The notes under the pieces were generated by a model that made no database searches, had not been told where the DNA came from, and saw only the letters and a program-made list of their open reading frames with translations. This document shows, piece by piece, positions 7,668 through 15,993 of a stretch of 15,993 nucleotides of DNA; the stretch's first letter is position 1; each line of letters starts with the position of its first letter. Source of the stretch: Phoronis pallida (taxonomy: Eukaryota; Phoronida; Phoronidae); assembly GCA_028565715.1 (NCBI GenBank), contig JAOXYC010000010.1, positions 31,184-47,176 on the forward strand, given 5' to 3'. The position numbers were made by a program, and so were the translations under genes.

Positions 7668-9864
7668 TTGCAGCAATGGCGAAAATGTTGTTTTTTCACG
7701 CATTTGTGATTTTGTTGACGACTGCGGAGATAACTCAGATGAAGAAAATTGCATATTCGCGCCATGTGACGTCAATCAGTTTCAATGTTTGTCAGGAAAA
7801 TGCATCGATTTGGCAAAGATGTGTAACTTTGTCGCAGACTGTGAGGACGGTTCTGATGAGACACGTCAACTTTGCAATTGGCAATTGAGTTGCGAATTGT
7901 CTCCTGTCTACCCTTGTGTTAATAACACATGCGTTTCTGGGTACAAACATTGCACAGAAAATGAGGACTGTGCAATCGTAAAAGACAGCTTTAAACAATG
8001 TGATTATATAAACTTGATCTCCGATGAACATACAAAGTCATGTATGGAGAGAGGAATGTGTCTTTACGACAAGTATAACTCAACTCATTGGTGTAACGGT
8101 TCGTTAACTAGTTATTTAGACAACTGTGAGAATTTTGACTGCCCAGGATTCTTCAAATGTGTAAAGAGTTTCTGCATACCTCAACACAGTGTTTGTGATG
8201 GTATAAAAGATTGCAAATATGGCGACGATGAAAGCTTAAGATACTGCTATGATTATATCTGTCCTGGAGCCTACCGATGTACGGTTGGACGGAAATGCAT
8301 ACCCCAAAACAAGGTTTGCGATGGAGTCTCTGACTGTTTCCAAGGTGAAGACGAACGATTCTGTGACATCAACATAAATTGTTCAGTTGGATGCAAGTGT
8401 GTCGGTTATGTTATCCATTGCGAGAATGCTAATCTTCGTCATTTGCCAAATGGCTCGAACACAATGAAAGCAATATATTTTGCAAATAATAGTTTATTTC
8501 TTACCGACAGTTCATTTTCCCGCCACTTCATGTTGATTAAGTTAGACTTGTCATTCAACAACCTGATGTCCATTCCAAACTTATCATTTAGGGATTTGTA
8601 CAATTTACGACGTCTTGATCTACAGGGTAATCGCCTGTCAACCATTCTTTTCCCGATATTCAAGGGTTTACCTCTTTTATCGCTCAATCTCTCGTCTAAC
8701 GAACTTCAAGAGATTTCATCAGATGGATTCAAAGGAATGAAGAGACGTGTCTCCATAGACATAAGAAACAATGACAAGTATCTTACACTGGAGCTAGGTA
8801 TATTTGATGACGTTAGCCTGTCGCTGTTGCAAACTGACAGTTTTCGTTTCTGTTGCCTTATTAAGGACAAACAGCCCGACGATGAAAACGGAACAATTTG
8901 TACTCCAAAAAACCTCTTTTCATCGTGTACAGACTTAATGTCCAATCACTTCCTTCGGGTTGCTTTATGGGTCCTTGGCGTTCTTTCAGTAACTGGTAAC
9001 ATCGGGGTTTTAATCTGGAGATTTAGGTCTAAAGTTGATTGCGTGAATTCGCTCCTCATAGTATGGCTATCGTTATCCGACTTGCTTACAGGGTTTTATT
9101 TATTGATAATTGCAAGCTTTGATTCTTATTACTTGAAATTGGGGACTTACTCTGCCTATGATTTAGTTTGGCGGGAAAGCATTCCTTGTAAGATTGCGGG
9201 GTTTCTGGTCTTCCTATCTGGTGAATTGTCGGTATCGATTATGGTTGTGATTACCGTTGATCGCTTGATATGTTTAATGTTTGTGTTTAAAATACAACCA
9301 TTGAAACGCAAGCATGTTCATTTAGTTTTGATAATACTGGCGATGTTCTGGACACTGATTGCATCTCTTCCATTTATGGAAATTCAATATTTTGGATTTG
9401 AAAACGATTTCTACGGTTCAAGCTCGGTTTGTCAACCCTTGACTATGACATCCAAGGCATTTCTCGAATTCAAGCTCAGTATAATTGTTGTCTTTAACTT
9501 ACTTGCGTTCCTCTTCATTGCATTTAGTTATTTAGCAATTTTCGTAAATGTAAGACGAAGTAGCAACAGATCATTTGGAAGAGAAACAAGACAGGAAGAC
9601 ATAACTCTTGCTAAGAAACTAAGTCTTCTTGTCTTTACGGACTGTTGTTGTTGGATGCCAGTTATCATTGCTGGCTTCGTGGCCGCTGGTGGTCACCACA
9701 TTTCCCCGGATTTTGTTGCCTGGATGGCTGCCGTTGTTTTGCCCATAAATTCTTCGTTTAATCCATTCCTTTATACACTGTATACTATTAAGTGTAGGAA
9801 GGATGTTGAAACAGCTTCTCCACCAATTTCAACAAAGGATACTCGCGCAGAGACCAAGACCTGA
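7668..9864 (+). CDS. GRL101/relaxin-receptor-like GPCR, exon 2: LDLa modules, LRRs and 7TM
   Basis: The frame continues from exon 1 (phase 2, split Ser codon) for 731 residues to TGA at 9862-9864; the whole protein is about 1,296 residues. Using full-length numbering: an LDLa module completed across the junction (ends 593, DDCGDNSDEENC), LDLa 598-634, a diverged Cys-rich segment 635-720, LDLa 723-758 and LDLa 763-797, the last two with CDGxxDC. An LRR N-cap (803 onward, CSVGCKC) leads to about five leucine-rich repeats (LDLSFNNL, LDLQGNRL, LNLSSNEL). The hinge has FRFCC and FSSCTDLM. The class A seven-helix domain spans about 996-1272: TGN in TM1, LSLSDLL in TM2, VDR at the end of TM3, FTDCCCWMP in TM6 and LPINSSFNPFLYT in TM7, all typical of the LGR family. 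The C-tail is only about 25 residues. It is probably a plasma-membrane receptor that signals through G proteins; the ligand is unknown. Confidence 0.93.
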
Positions 9865-10540
9865 ATATCATGAGATATTCGCAAGGATTAAAAAAAAATG
9901 TTTATTAGTGTGAAGAAACTTCGTAGTGTCAAAACACATGCGTAATTCTTTGAATTTGAAAGAAAAGTCATTATAACGGTTGCTAGGTTGTTACATTTGT
10001 TCGAGTTTTGCTCATATTCAATACATTCAATAGTTGTAAATTGTGAAGCCTGTTTTCTTTTTAAATATATAAAGCTGTTTTTTTTACAAATTCCCTGCAT
10101 TTTTTACGTAAATGGCAAGCTTCTAGGGTTTGGATTGTATATAGCCGGTTTGAAATGCGTATACATGTATAGATTCAACAGATTTATTTTAGTATTTCAA
10201 AAGTATGTATTAGTTCAGTAATAGGCTACAATTTGTACATCGGCTTAATTTGTTAAACTTATACATATGATGGCGGTGTTTGTCATAAGAAAGAAGTTAA
10301 TTGTAAATGATGGCAGAATTGAACATGGATTTTAGGACGAAATCCTTTGACTTTGTAACCAATTTAATGAACCTTGTGTTGTATACATTAAAGTCATTTG
10401 TAAAATTAAAGATAACCCTTAAACAATGCTTTTTTGCCTGTATTGTGTTAACCTTCTTTAAAACTCTTAGTTTTCTCAAATGTGTATAAATGGTGTTTAT
10501 TTCAATAAATGTCGCCTTTGGTTTTGGGATACATTTTGTG
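9865..10540 (+). other. Probable receptor 3' UTR
   Basis: AT-rich DNA with no credible frame follows the receptor stop and leads to a canonical AATAAA at 10504-10509 followed by a GT-rich stretch, as expected downstream of a cleavage site. Confidence 0.4.
10504..10509 (+). promoter_or_regulatory. Candidate poly(A) signal of the receptor gene
   Basis: AATAAA in the context TTTCAATAAATG, with a GT/T-rich element (TTTTGTGTTTTTGAGAG) starting about 20 bp further on. It would give a 3' UTR of about 660 nt. Confidence 0.45.
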
Positions 10541-11439
10541 TTTTTGAGAGTTTGAAAATATCTTGATTGAAATGATATATACATCTATTTTTGAAAACAT
10601 TGAACCAGTCCTGTACTTAACAAGGAAGTGAAAAATGAACTTAATCAGGAAACGATTGTAAAGAAATTACCTCGATTATTGTTTGGTCACGTTGTGTAGT
10701 TGATGAATTTTTGAAAATTAACGACTTCATTACTTTTTTGACGCGATAATGAAGCGAATAGACTAAAAAACCTGACACTAATTTTTGACGCTTTAAATAT
10801 TTTTCAATAATGAATGAACCAAGCGAATTTCTGATTTCCATTTAAGTTAATAGCTGATTTTTTTTGTAGAGGGTGTACAAATCAACTTTTTTAGCTTTAT
10901 AAACAAAACAACCCAAGACACATTCTTAAGATCTTCAAACGCCAAATGGTTTCGCTCTTCTTTTATTGGGGTTACTCAAAGGTGACCTATATTGGGGAAA
11001 CAACTCGTTACTTACGTAGTCATTAAATGCATTGTTTCTTATATTAGTTGACGACATGTTCGCCAGTTACAAAGAAATGGTCCTGTTTTGTTGACGTTAT
11101 CTTTAGAATTGTGCGCTGTACAGAGACGCCCCCTACCCCGCAGCCCTAACCTGGTTCATTCGGAACACCGCGCCCCTTGAAATTTGAAGCTCCTGAAATC
11201 GCCGAGGGGTGCCGAGTGAACCTGGTTGTGACCTTGAACTTACTACTAGACTTGTATCACGTTGGTAGCCCCACATACAACCAAAATAAAAGTTCAAGGT
11301 TATAACACAAAGGACACTAACCTCGAACTTACAAGAGTATTACTCCTATTTTTAACCCTATGTCCTACTTACGTTGGCATGCGAGCTAACAGTACAGATA
11401 ACCTAATTTTGATAGGAGCTGAATGTTGTTTGAGTCAAA
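10541..11439. other. Intergenic DNA and upstream region of PhyH-like copy B
   Basis: No gene is seen. From about 11100 the DNA becomes more GC-rich. It holds an imperfect inverted repeat (11150-11163 with 11212-11225, 12 of 14 matching) and a pair of nuclear-receptor-type half-sites in inverted orientation (11229-11237 and 11294-11302). No TATA box is evident before the ATG at 11440. Confidence 0.5.
11229..11302. promoter_or_regulatory. Inverted pair of ERR/SF-1-type half-sites upstream of PhyH-like copy B
   Basis: TGACCTTGA at 11229-11237 is the exact complement of TCAAGGTCA, the extended half-site bound by estrogen-related and NR5A receptors. TCAAGGTTA at 11294-11302 differs by one base in the opposite orientation. 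The pair shares a perfect 11-bp inverted repeat (ACCTTGAACTT 11231-11241 with 11290-11300). They lie about 140-210 bp before the start codon. Binding is inferred only. Confidence 0.3.
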
Positions 11440-14400
11440 ATGGCTACAACCGGTAAGTACTTATTTTACATGCCTTCTTAAAAAATGCACGTAAAGTTTG
11501 ATGTCGTTTTCATCTTTTTGTGATGAACAGACCATGGTTGCATGAAGAGAAATTCGTTGTTTATCCCTATGGTAACGCTTTGTATAATGTCTTGGTTTCA
11601 CATACACCAACTTGTCATTTGTCATCCATGCTTGAAAATTGGTTAAAATACAAAAGTTTGAATCAAATTTGTTTACCATGCACGAGGAATTTTTTGGCAA
11701 AGTGAAGTGGGCGTAGTCCTGGGCCCATTATCATCATCATCACCTCAATCCCTATCATCATCATCATCATCACCAATTTCATCATCATCATCATCACCAT
11801 TATCATCATCATCATAATCATCACCATTATCATCATCATTATCATCATCCTCATAATCACCATTATCATCATCACCGCTGTCATCGTCACCATAATCAAC
11901 ATAACTAACGATTTTATTACTGTCATCATCATCCACCATAATCAACATAACTAACGATTTTATTACTGTCATCATCATCCACCATAATCAACATAACTAA
12001 CGATTTTATTACTGTCATCATCATCATCATCATCATCAACATCACCATCATCATCATCATCATTGTCTTCAATGGTATTATCAGCAACATCATCCAAATT
12101 CCAAAACCTTTCCACGCAATTACCGTGCAATCTACCGAAAATAAAACCCCTTTGAATAAAACCCATTCCTATTCTTAGGAACGCGTAAGCGCTACCCAGC
12201 CGAGACGGACGAAGCGTTTCCTGAGGTGTTCACGGTCCCACCTCCTCAACCAACTGAAGTGAAACCTGGACAACTTACAGAACAGCAAGTCAAGACATTC
12301 TTTGAAAAGGTAATTTGAAATATACATGATACACAGGGTTTGCAAACAGTTTACATTGACAGTGAATGTTTCAGACAAACATTTTAAAATGTGTACATTG
12401 CTTTTGATTAAAAACACAAAATTACACTTTGACAGGGATACGTGCTAGTTGAGAACTTCTTCACTCCAGATGAGCTAGAAGCCGTGAAGACCTCCGTTAA
12501 TGAGTTGGTGGATGACTTAGCTAAGTGGTTGTATGAGAACGGTAAAATAACAGGTATGTCGTTTTGCAACCAATTGTCAATTTTCCCTGTACGTGTAAGT
12601 AGGCTTCGAGACCATTTTAAAAATTACAAAAGAACTTAGTTTAAAATAAGATTTATACTTTCAGAGTTATTTGATGAATATGGATTCGAGAAGCGGCTAA
12701 CCAAGTTAGAAAAGGCATTCCCGGGAACGGCTGTCATACTTCACAAGCAAGGTTTGATGAAACAGGTACGAGTCTCCTCAATTTGTAGAGCTTAATATGT
12801 TTTCCAGCGAGATAGATTCAACTTCTTCGACGGCACATCTTTTTGCACTAGAAGCCAGACATTTTCGTGAAATCACGGCATCAAGATATATAACTTTGCA
12901 AGTTAAAAGCCTTCAAAGTTGTCTCTGGATACTGCGGTTTCACCCAAAGCATTTTCAACATATCCCATCATTTTGTCTCTGGGCGCAGTAAGTGTTGAAT
13001 TCCTGACCAAATATGTTATGGGATATGCAAATTCTCTTTTATCCATCAATGTTTTTTTTCATTTTCCCCAGGCTATGCGAGACCTCTGGACCAATGAGAG
13101 ACTGTTGAATGCTATAGAGCAGTTGGTAGGGCCTGACATTGCTGGTCACCCCGTGTGGAACCTGAGAACGAAGACACCACAGCTGGAGGCTGCAGTGGTT
13201 CCATGGCACCAAGGTAGGAACAAATTTTTATTTTGATAAATATTTACTTTTGAAAAATATTAATTGATCCCCTTGGTCAGTAAAAAAGCCAGAGGAGGAC
13301 GTTAAAACAGTCCAATAATTCGGCTTGCTTCCGTTTCACGTGGAAGTAAGAATATTACTTGACAGCGAGGCATAGTATTTTTAAGGAATTCTTTTAATAA
13401 ATAGATGGTGGAATTGATTTCAAGAGCAGTATTAAGCGTAAGGAAATTTAAATGAACTATCAATTGTTTACCAACGGTGCGCTTCACCGATAGTCATTAG
13501 TCAATTATCTTTGGTTTAGTTTCATATACTTTTCTTTTGAAAGATATCGGTTACCTTGACAACGACGCATATAAAGTTCTTCAACCAGCGGCATGGATAC
13601 CACTCCTTGACGCCACGGAGAAAAACGGCTGCATGGAGGTGAGCTTTTGGTATTGAGCGCGAAAATCGATGAATTCATTACATGTAGCTGGGATGAATAG
13701 CGCCGTGGAGCTCAAGACTGATTACAAAAACTCTTTGGTTAATTTCTGGTAGAATAAACTATTGTGTTTTCGCTAATCAATCTGCCCCTCTTCCTGAAAG
13801 ATAATTACCATAAGTATATTTTCTTATTTGAAGTTTATAACTAGTACGCACCGTAGTGGTCGTGTGTGTCGTCACCACGGACTATGGGCCAGTACGCCAT
13901 ACGTACTGATGGACGATTGTGACATAGAGAAGTGCTTTGGTGAGTTTATACGTTCGCCCAACACGGGCACTACAAGAGATTTCAATTTAAGGGGGTTTTG
14001 GAATGAATCAATATTTTTTCTTATTTGAAGTTTATAACTGGCACCAATACTGGTCGTGTTTGTCGCCACCACGCACTCTGGGCAAGCACACACTACATCA
14101 TGATGGACGAATGTGACATTGAGAAGTGCTTTGGTGAGTTTAACTATACATTCTCCAAACATAAACGTAGGCCTAACTTGGCCGGAGATACCTCAGGGGT
14201 GATCTTTGATAACAATTGAATTCCTAGTCAAGTAACTGAAAGGTCGTGTCTTTGATGAAAACTTGTGCAGTATGCCGCCATAATAAGACTAAAATACTGG
14301 GACTTACTGCAAGTCACAAATGTAGAAAACAGAAGCTTTTTAAGCTGACATTTTAAAAACGCTCAGTTGACACTACTTTTATGATTATTAAAAGTAAATT

Positions 14401-15269
14401 AAAAATTACCTACGTCATAACATACCCATAACCAAGTAGAGAGTTCGGACAAACCCTTCTCGTCAGATTAAACATGTTTTCTGCCTTGTCATTTATCATT
14501 AGGTGTTGATGTTAAAAAAGACAGCGAGGTAGTACCGGTGCCATACGGCGGGATGGTTCTGCTGAACAACATGGTGGTCCATAGGAGGTAGGTGAGCTAC
14601 TAACTACACTTCTATAGAAGTGCACGTTCTTGAGAATATATGGTGGTCCATGGCAATAAATTGAAAATATGAACTCTTTTAATGTCTTTTTTTGTTACAA
14701 ATGGGGTCAGTATGGTTTTCGGTTTAACTTATCTTTGGGAAATGGGGGTGGTTGGGGTTCGTTTGCAGCCATTGTCCCTCCCCGCGGATTGTGGCCTTGT
14801 AGGACATGCAAAAACCCTTTTCAATTAACAGCGTGGATATTTTGATTCATCCAGTTGATGTAACATGAGATAATTTTAAATCTTTTACTGGAACTTGACT
14901 CACGTTCGAAGACACGACGTTGCGCCCCTCTTGACGTAAGTCAAGTTCCAGTAATAGATTTAAAATTATCTCACCCTTTTCAATTAGATTTGTGACGCGG
15001 CCGCTGCCTTACTACCGAGTGTTTGCATCACTAAAAATGCCGTACACCTTATCAACAGTCCTTTTACGAGATTCATTCTGTAAAATAATTGCAGCTTACC
15101 AAACTTGTCTGAGGATATTCGCTGGTCGATGGACCTCCGCTGGCAGACCCCGCACAAGCCGTGTGGGTTCCACGGGCTCAAGGAGACGGTACTCTTCCGA
15201 TCTTCTAAGGATCCGAACCACGTGATTGACTGGTCAAGTGTTGAGACATCGGAACTGCCACAGAATCCG
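11440..15269 (+). CDS. Phytanoyl-CoA dioxygenase (PhyH)-like protein, copy B, lacks only the last exon
   Basis: Coding exons join in one frame: 11440-11452 (MATTG start, AAAATGG context, donor GTAAGT), 12179-12309, 12436-12553, 12665-12765, 13072-13213, 13544-13638, then 13834-13939 or its duplicate 14031-14133, then 14503-14587 and 15095-15269. This gives 322 residues, or about 363 if the last exon is like that of copy A. The protein is a soluble Fe(II)/2-oxoglutarate oxygenase. Iron ligands are His and Asp of PWHQDIGY (CAC 13207-13209; Asp codon split across the 13213/13544 junction) and the distal His of NNMVVHRS (CAT 14580-14582). The 2-oxoglutarate Arg is in SEDIRW (CGC 15120-15122), 11 residues after that His, as in human PHYH. 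No PTS2 signal is evident at the short N-terminus. All catalytic residues are present, so it is likely active; the substrate is unknown. The terminal exon must lie beyond 15993, since none is seen after the donor at 15270. Confidence 0.9.
11728..12063. repeat. ATC/TCA microsatellite with a 46-bp higher-order repeat
   Basis: A long, interrupted (TCA)n tract fills intron 1 of PhyH-like copy B up to 115 bp before the exon 2 acceptor. Within it, a 46-bp unit containing CACCATAATCAACATAACTA and GATTTTATTACTG recurs at 11888, 11934 and 11980 (third copy partial). The repetitive Met/Asp-rich minus-strand frames here are translation artefacts of the repeat. Confidence 0.95.
13834..13939 (+). CDS. Alternative exon 7a of PhyH-like copy B
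   Basis: 106 nt, acceptor TTATTTGAAG, donor GTGAGT at 13940. It encodes 35 residues starting FITSTHRSGRVCRHHGLW plus one base of a split Gly codon. It follows the NGCME end of exon 6. THRSG fits the G(S/T)H(K/R)xG-type motif that often follows the NGC strand in PhyH proteins. Confidence 0.85.
14031..14133 (+). CDS. Alternative exon 7b of PhyH-like copy B (tandem duplicate of 7a)
   Basis: 103 nt, same acceptor end (TTATTTGAAG) and donor (GTGAGT at 14134) as 7a, from which it is separated by a 91-bp intron. It encodes 34 residues starting FITGTNTGRVCRHHALW. It shares 26 residues with 7a and differs at nine positions, including loss of the His-Arg pair (THRSG in 7a, TN-TG here). Both the frame and the splice sites are intact. 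Confidence 0.85.
14814..14986. mobile_element. Hairpin insert bounded by 14-bp direct repeats in intron 8 of copy B
   Basis: ACCCTTTTCAATTA occurs at 14814-14827 and 14973-14986. Between them lies a long inverted repeat: 14866-14900 pairs with 14939-14973 (starting TGAGATAATTTTAAATC) with a single mismatch and a 40-base loop. The 3' hairpin arm abuts the right direct repeat. The structure fits insertion of a foldback element or retroposed fragment with a target duplication. Confidence 0.6.
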
Positions 15270-15538
15270 GTAAACTATTTTTTTTTAAATTGAAATGAAA
15301 AAATGAACTTGTTTTAAACTGTGCAACCACAATAAAGCTTCATTTAATCCTGGTAACAACTTAACCAGTACATTTATGCACTGTTTACCTTTCTCTCTTG
15401 TAATGAAGTGTTATGACCTGAAAGAATAGTAATATACTGACCAGCATGCGGCTAGGGGCAATAATTCCTGGCAGATTCACAACCCTGGAGTTATCCTCTT
15501 GCTTTCGCACAATTAAGTCTAAAAAAACTGGACATGTC
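15270..15538. other. Start of the last visible intron of PhyH-like copy B
   Basis: This follows the donor GTAAAC at 15270. No exon matching the final exon of copy A (TDSDWDTTIKGPW start) is present here or later in the window. Confidence 0.5.
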
Positions 15539-15580
15539 CAGTGGCGGATCCAGAAATTCGTGTAAGGGGGGTCCACTTTG
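15539..15580 (+). mobile_element. hAT-like transposon terminus, one end only
   Basis: CAGTGGCGGATCCAGAAATT followed shortly by a G run (AAGGGGGGTCC) matches the look of CAGTGGCGGATCC-type ends of hAT-like non-autonomous elements common in marine invertebrates. The matching opposite end and the 8-bp duplication (candidate GACATGTC at 15531-15538) were not found in the remaining sequence. Confidence 0.35.
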
Positions 15581-15752
15581 GTTTTTGGTTTTTTGACGCA
15601 GTCACACGCGTTTCTAGGGGTGTTCGGGGACAATTGCAAAATTTCGAAATTACGAAGCAAAATGGGAAATATATTGTTGTGACCCAGGGAACTCTAAGAT
15701 CTCCAAGAACGTGCTAGGCCCGTATGATGTCAAAGTACTAAAAATAAATGTA

Positions 15753-15900
15753 GTCCTCGTGGCGATGTGCCACATCAGCTACTGAGCTTTTGTGGCACAT
15801 CGACAGAGGAGGACGGCAGAAGGTTGAGGGTTCAAATCCTGCAGAGGGCAGGATATTTTTCACTTTCCCTCGGAACGCCAATATATTTCAAAAAAAAAAA
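15753..15900 (+). mobile_element. tRNA-derived SINE-like unit with 5' hairpin and A-rich tail
   Basis: A perfect pol III B-box-like motif, GGGTTCAAATCC, lies at 15828-15839. About 70 bp upstream, TGGCGATGTGCC is an approximate A box near the start of the unit. The 5' part folds back on itself: 15753-15774 (GTCCTCGTGGCGATGTGCCA start) pairs with 15791-15814 with small bulges around a 16-base loop. The unit ends in an A-rich tail (about 15889-15900). A genuine tRNA is unlikely because no cloverleaf with an anticodon arm forms. Confidence 0.4.
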
Positions 15901-15993
15901 TGTAAAAAATAAAGAGAAATGGTGCGATCTACTGCGTTCTTGACTTCATTCAGCCTAACAGGGGGTGCAAATATTCAAGACGTACAATTCTCA

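Noticed and set aside
7613-7888. 91-codon plus-strand frame with a hydrophobic start
   Set aside because: It is an out-of-frame reading of the start of receptor exon 2 and the preceding acceptor tract; the other frame carries the LDLa cysteines.
10297-10584. Overlapping frames on both strands in the receptor 3' region
   Set aside because: AT-rich, low-complexity translations around a poly(A) signal, with no domain.
11663-12166. Met/Asp-rich minus-strand frames
   Set aside because: They are translations of the TCA microsatellite and carry no protein signal.
13872-14162. 96-codon minus-strand frame over exons 7a and 7b
   Set aside because: It is antisense to two homologous coding exons with intact splice sites; its length reflects their codon content.
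1153-14175. TAGGCCTA octamers near 1153 and 14168 as a clue to phylum
   Set aside because: The palindrome is over-represented in several marine lineages and two occurrences prove nothing.
15753-15850. Functional tRNA gene
   Set aside because: The B box is good, but there is no cloverleaf, anticodon arm or matching acceptor stem; SINE-like origin fits better.

Overview
The window looks like nuclear DNA from an animal, most likely a marine invertebrate (lophotrochozoan or invertebrate deuterostome). The reasons are GT-AG introns of about 90 bp to 2.1 kb, AT-rich non-coding DNA dense in small transposable elements, and a receptor of the snail GRL101 / relaxin-receptor (type C LGR) class. The phylum cannot be fixed from the sequence alone.

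Layout, all genes on the + strand. (1) 1-218, minus strand: the first codons of an open frame, preceded by short tandem repeats, that looks like the 5' end of a LINE. (2) 920-2267: the last three exons of a phytanoyl-CoA dioxygenase (PhyH)-like gene, copy A, with a 222-bp MITE in its last intron. (3) 2268-3674: intergenic, with low-complexity and repeat-like DNA. (4) 3826-9864: a two-exon gene for a roughly 1,296-residue receptor. It has a signal peptide, an unassigned Cys/Asn-rich region, a C-type-lectin-like domain, LDL-receptor class A modules, leucine-rich repeats and a class A seven-transmembrane domain. Its 2.1-kb intron holds a second, larger copy of the MITE and another small inverted-repeat element. 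(5) 9865-11439: 3' UTR and intergenic DNA. (6) 11440-15269 and beyond: PhyH-like copy B, with nine coding exon positions visible and the last exon outside the window. (7) 15270-15993: intron or flanking DNA with a hAT-like end and a tRNA-type SINE-like unit.

The two PhyH-like genes are tandem paralogs. Their shared exons have identical lengths (85 and 175 nt) and phases, and both keep the third iron-ligand His and the 2-oxoglutarate-binding Arg. The receptor gene sits between them in the same orientation; nothing in the sequence ties its function to theirs.

The most striking signal is in copy B: exon 7 is present twice in tandem (13834-13939 and 14031-14133). Both versions are open, have intact splice sites and end in the same phase. 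Using both, or neither, puts a stop in frame. This is the signature of mutually exclusive splicing, here altering a segment that follows the conserved NGCM strand next to the active site. The second signal is a MITE family with termini beginning CACAGTAGCG and a 5-bp target duplication, which recalls Transib/RAG-type elements.
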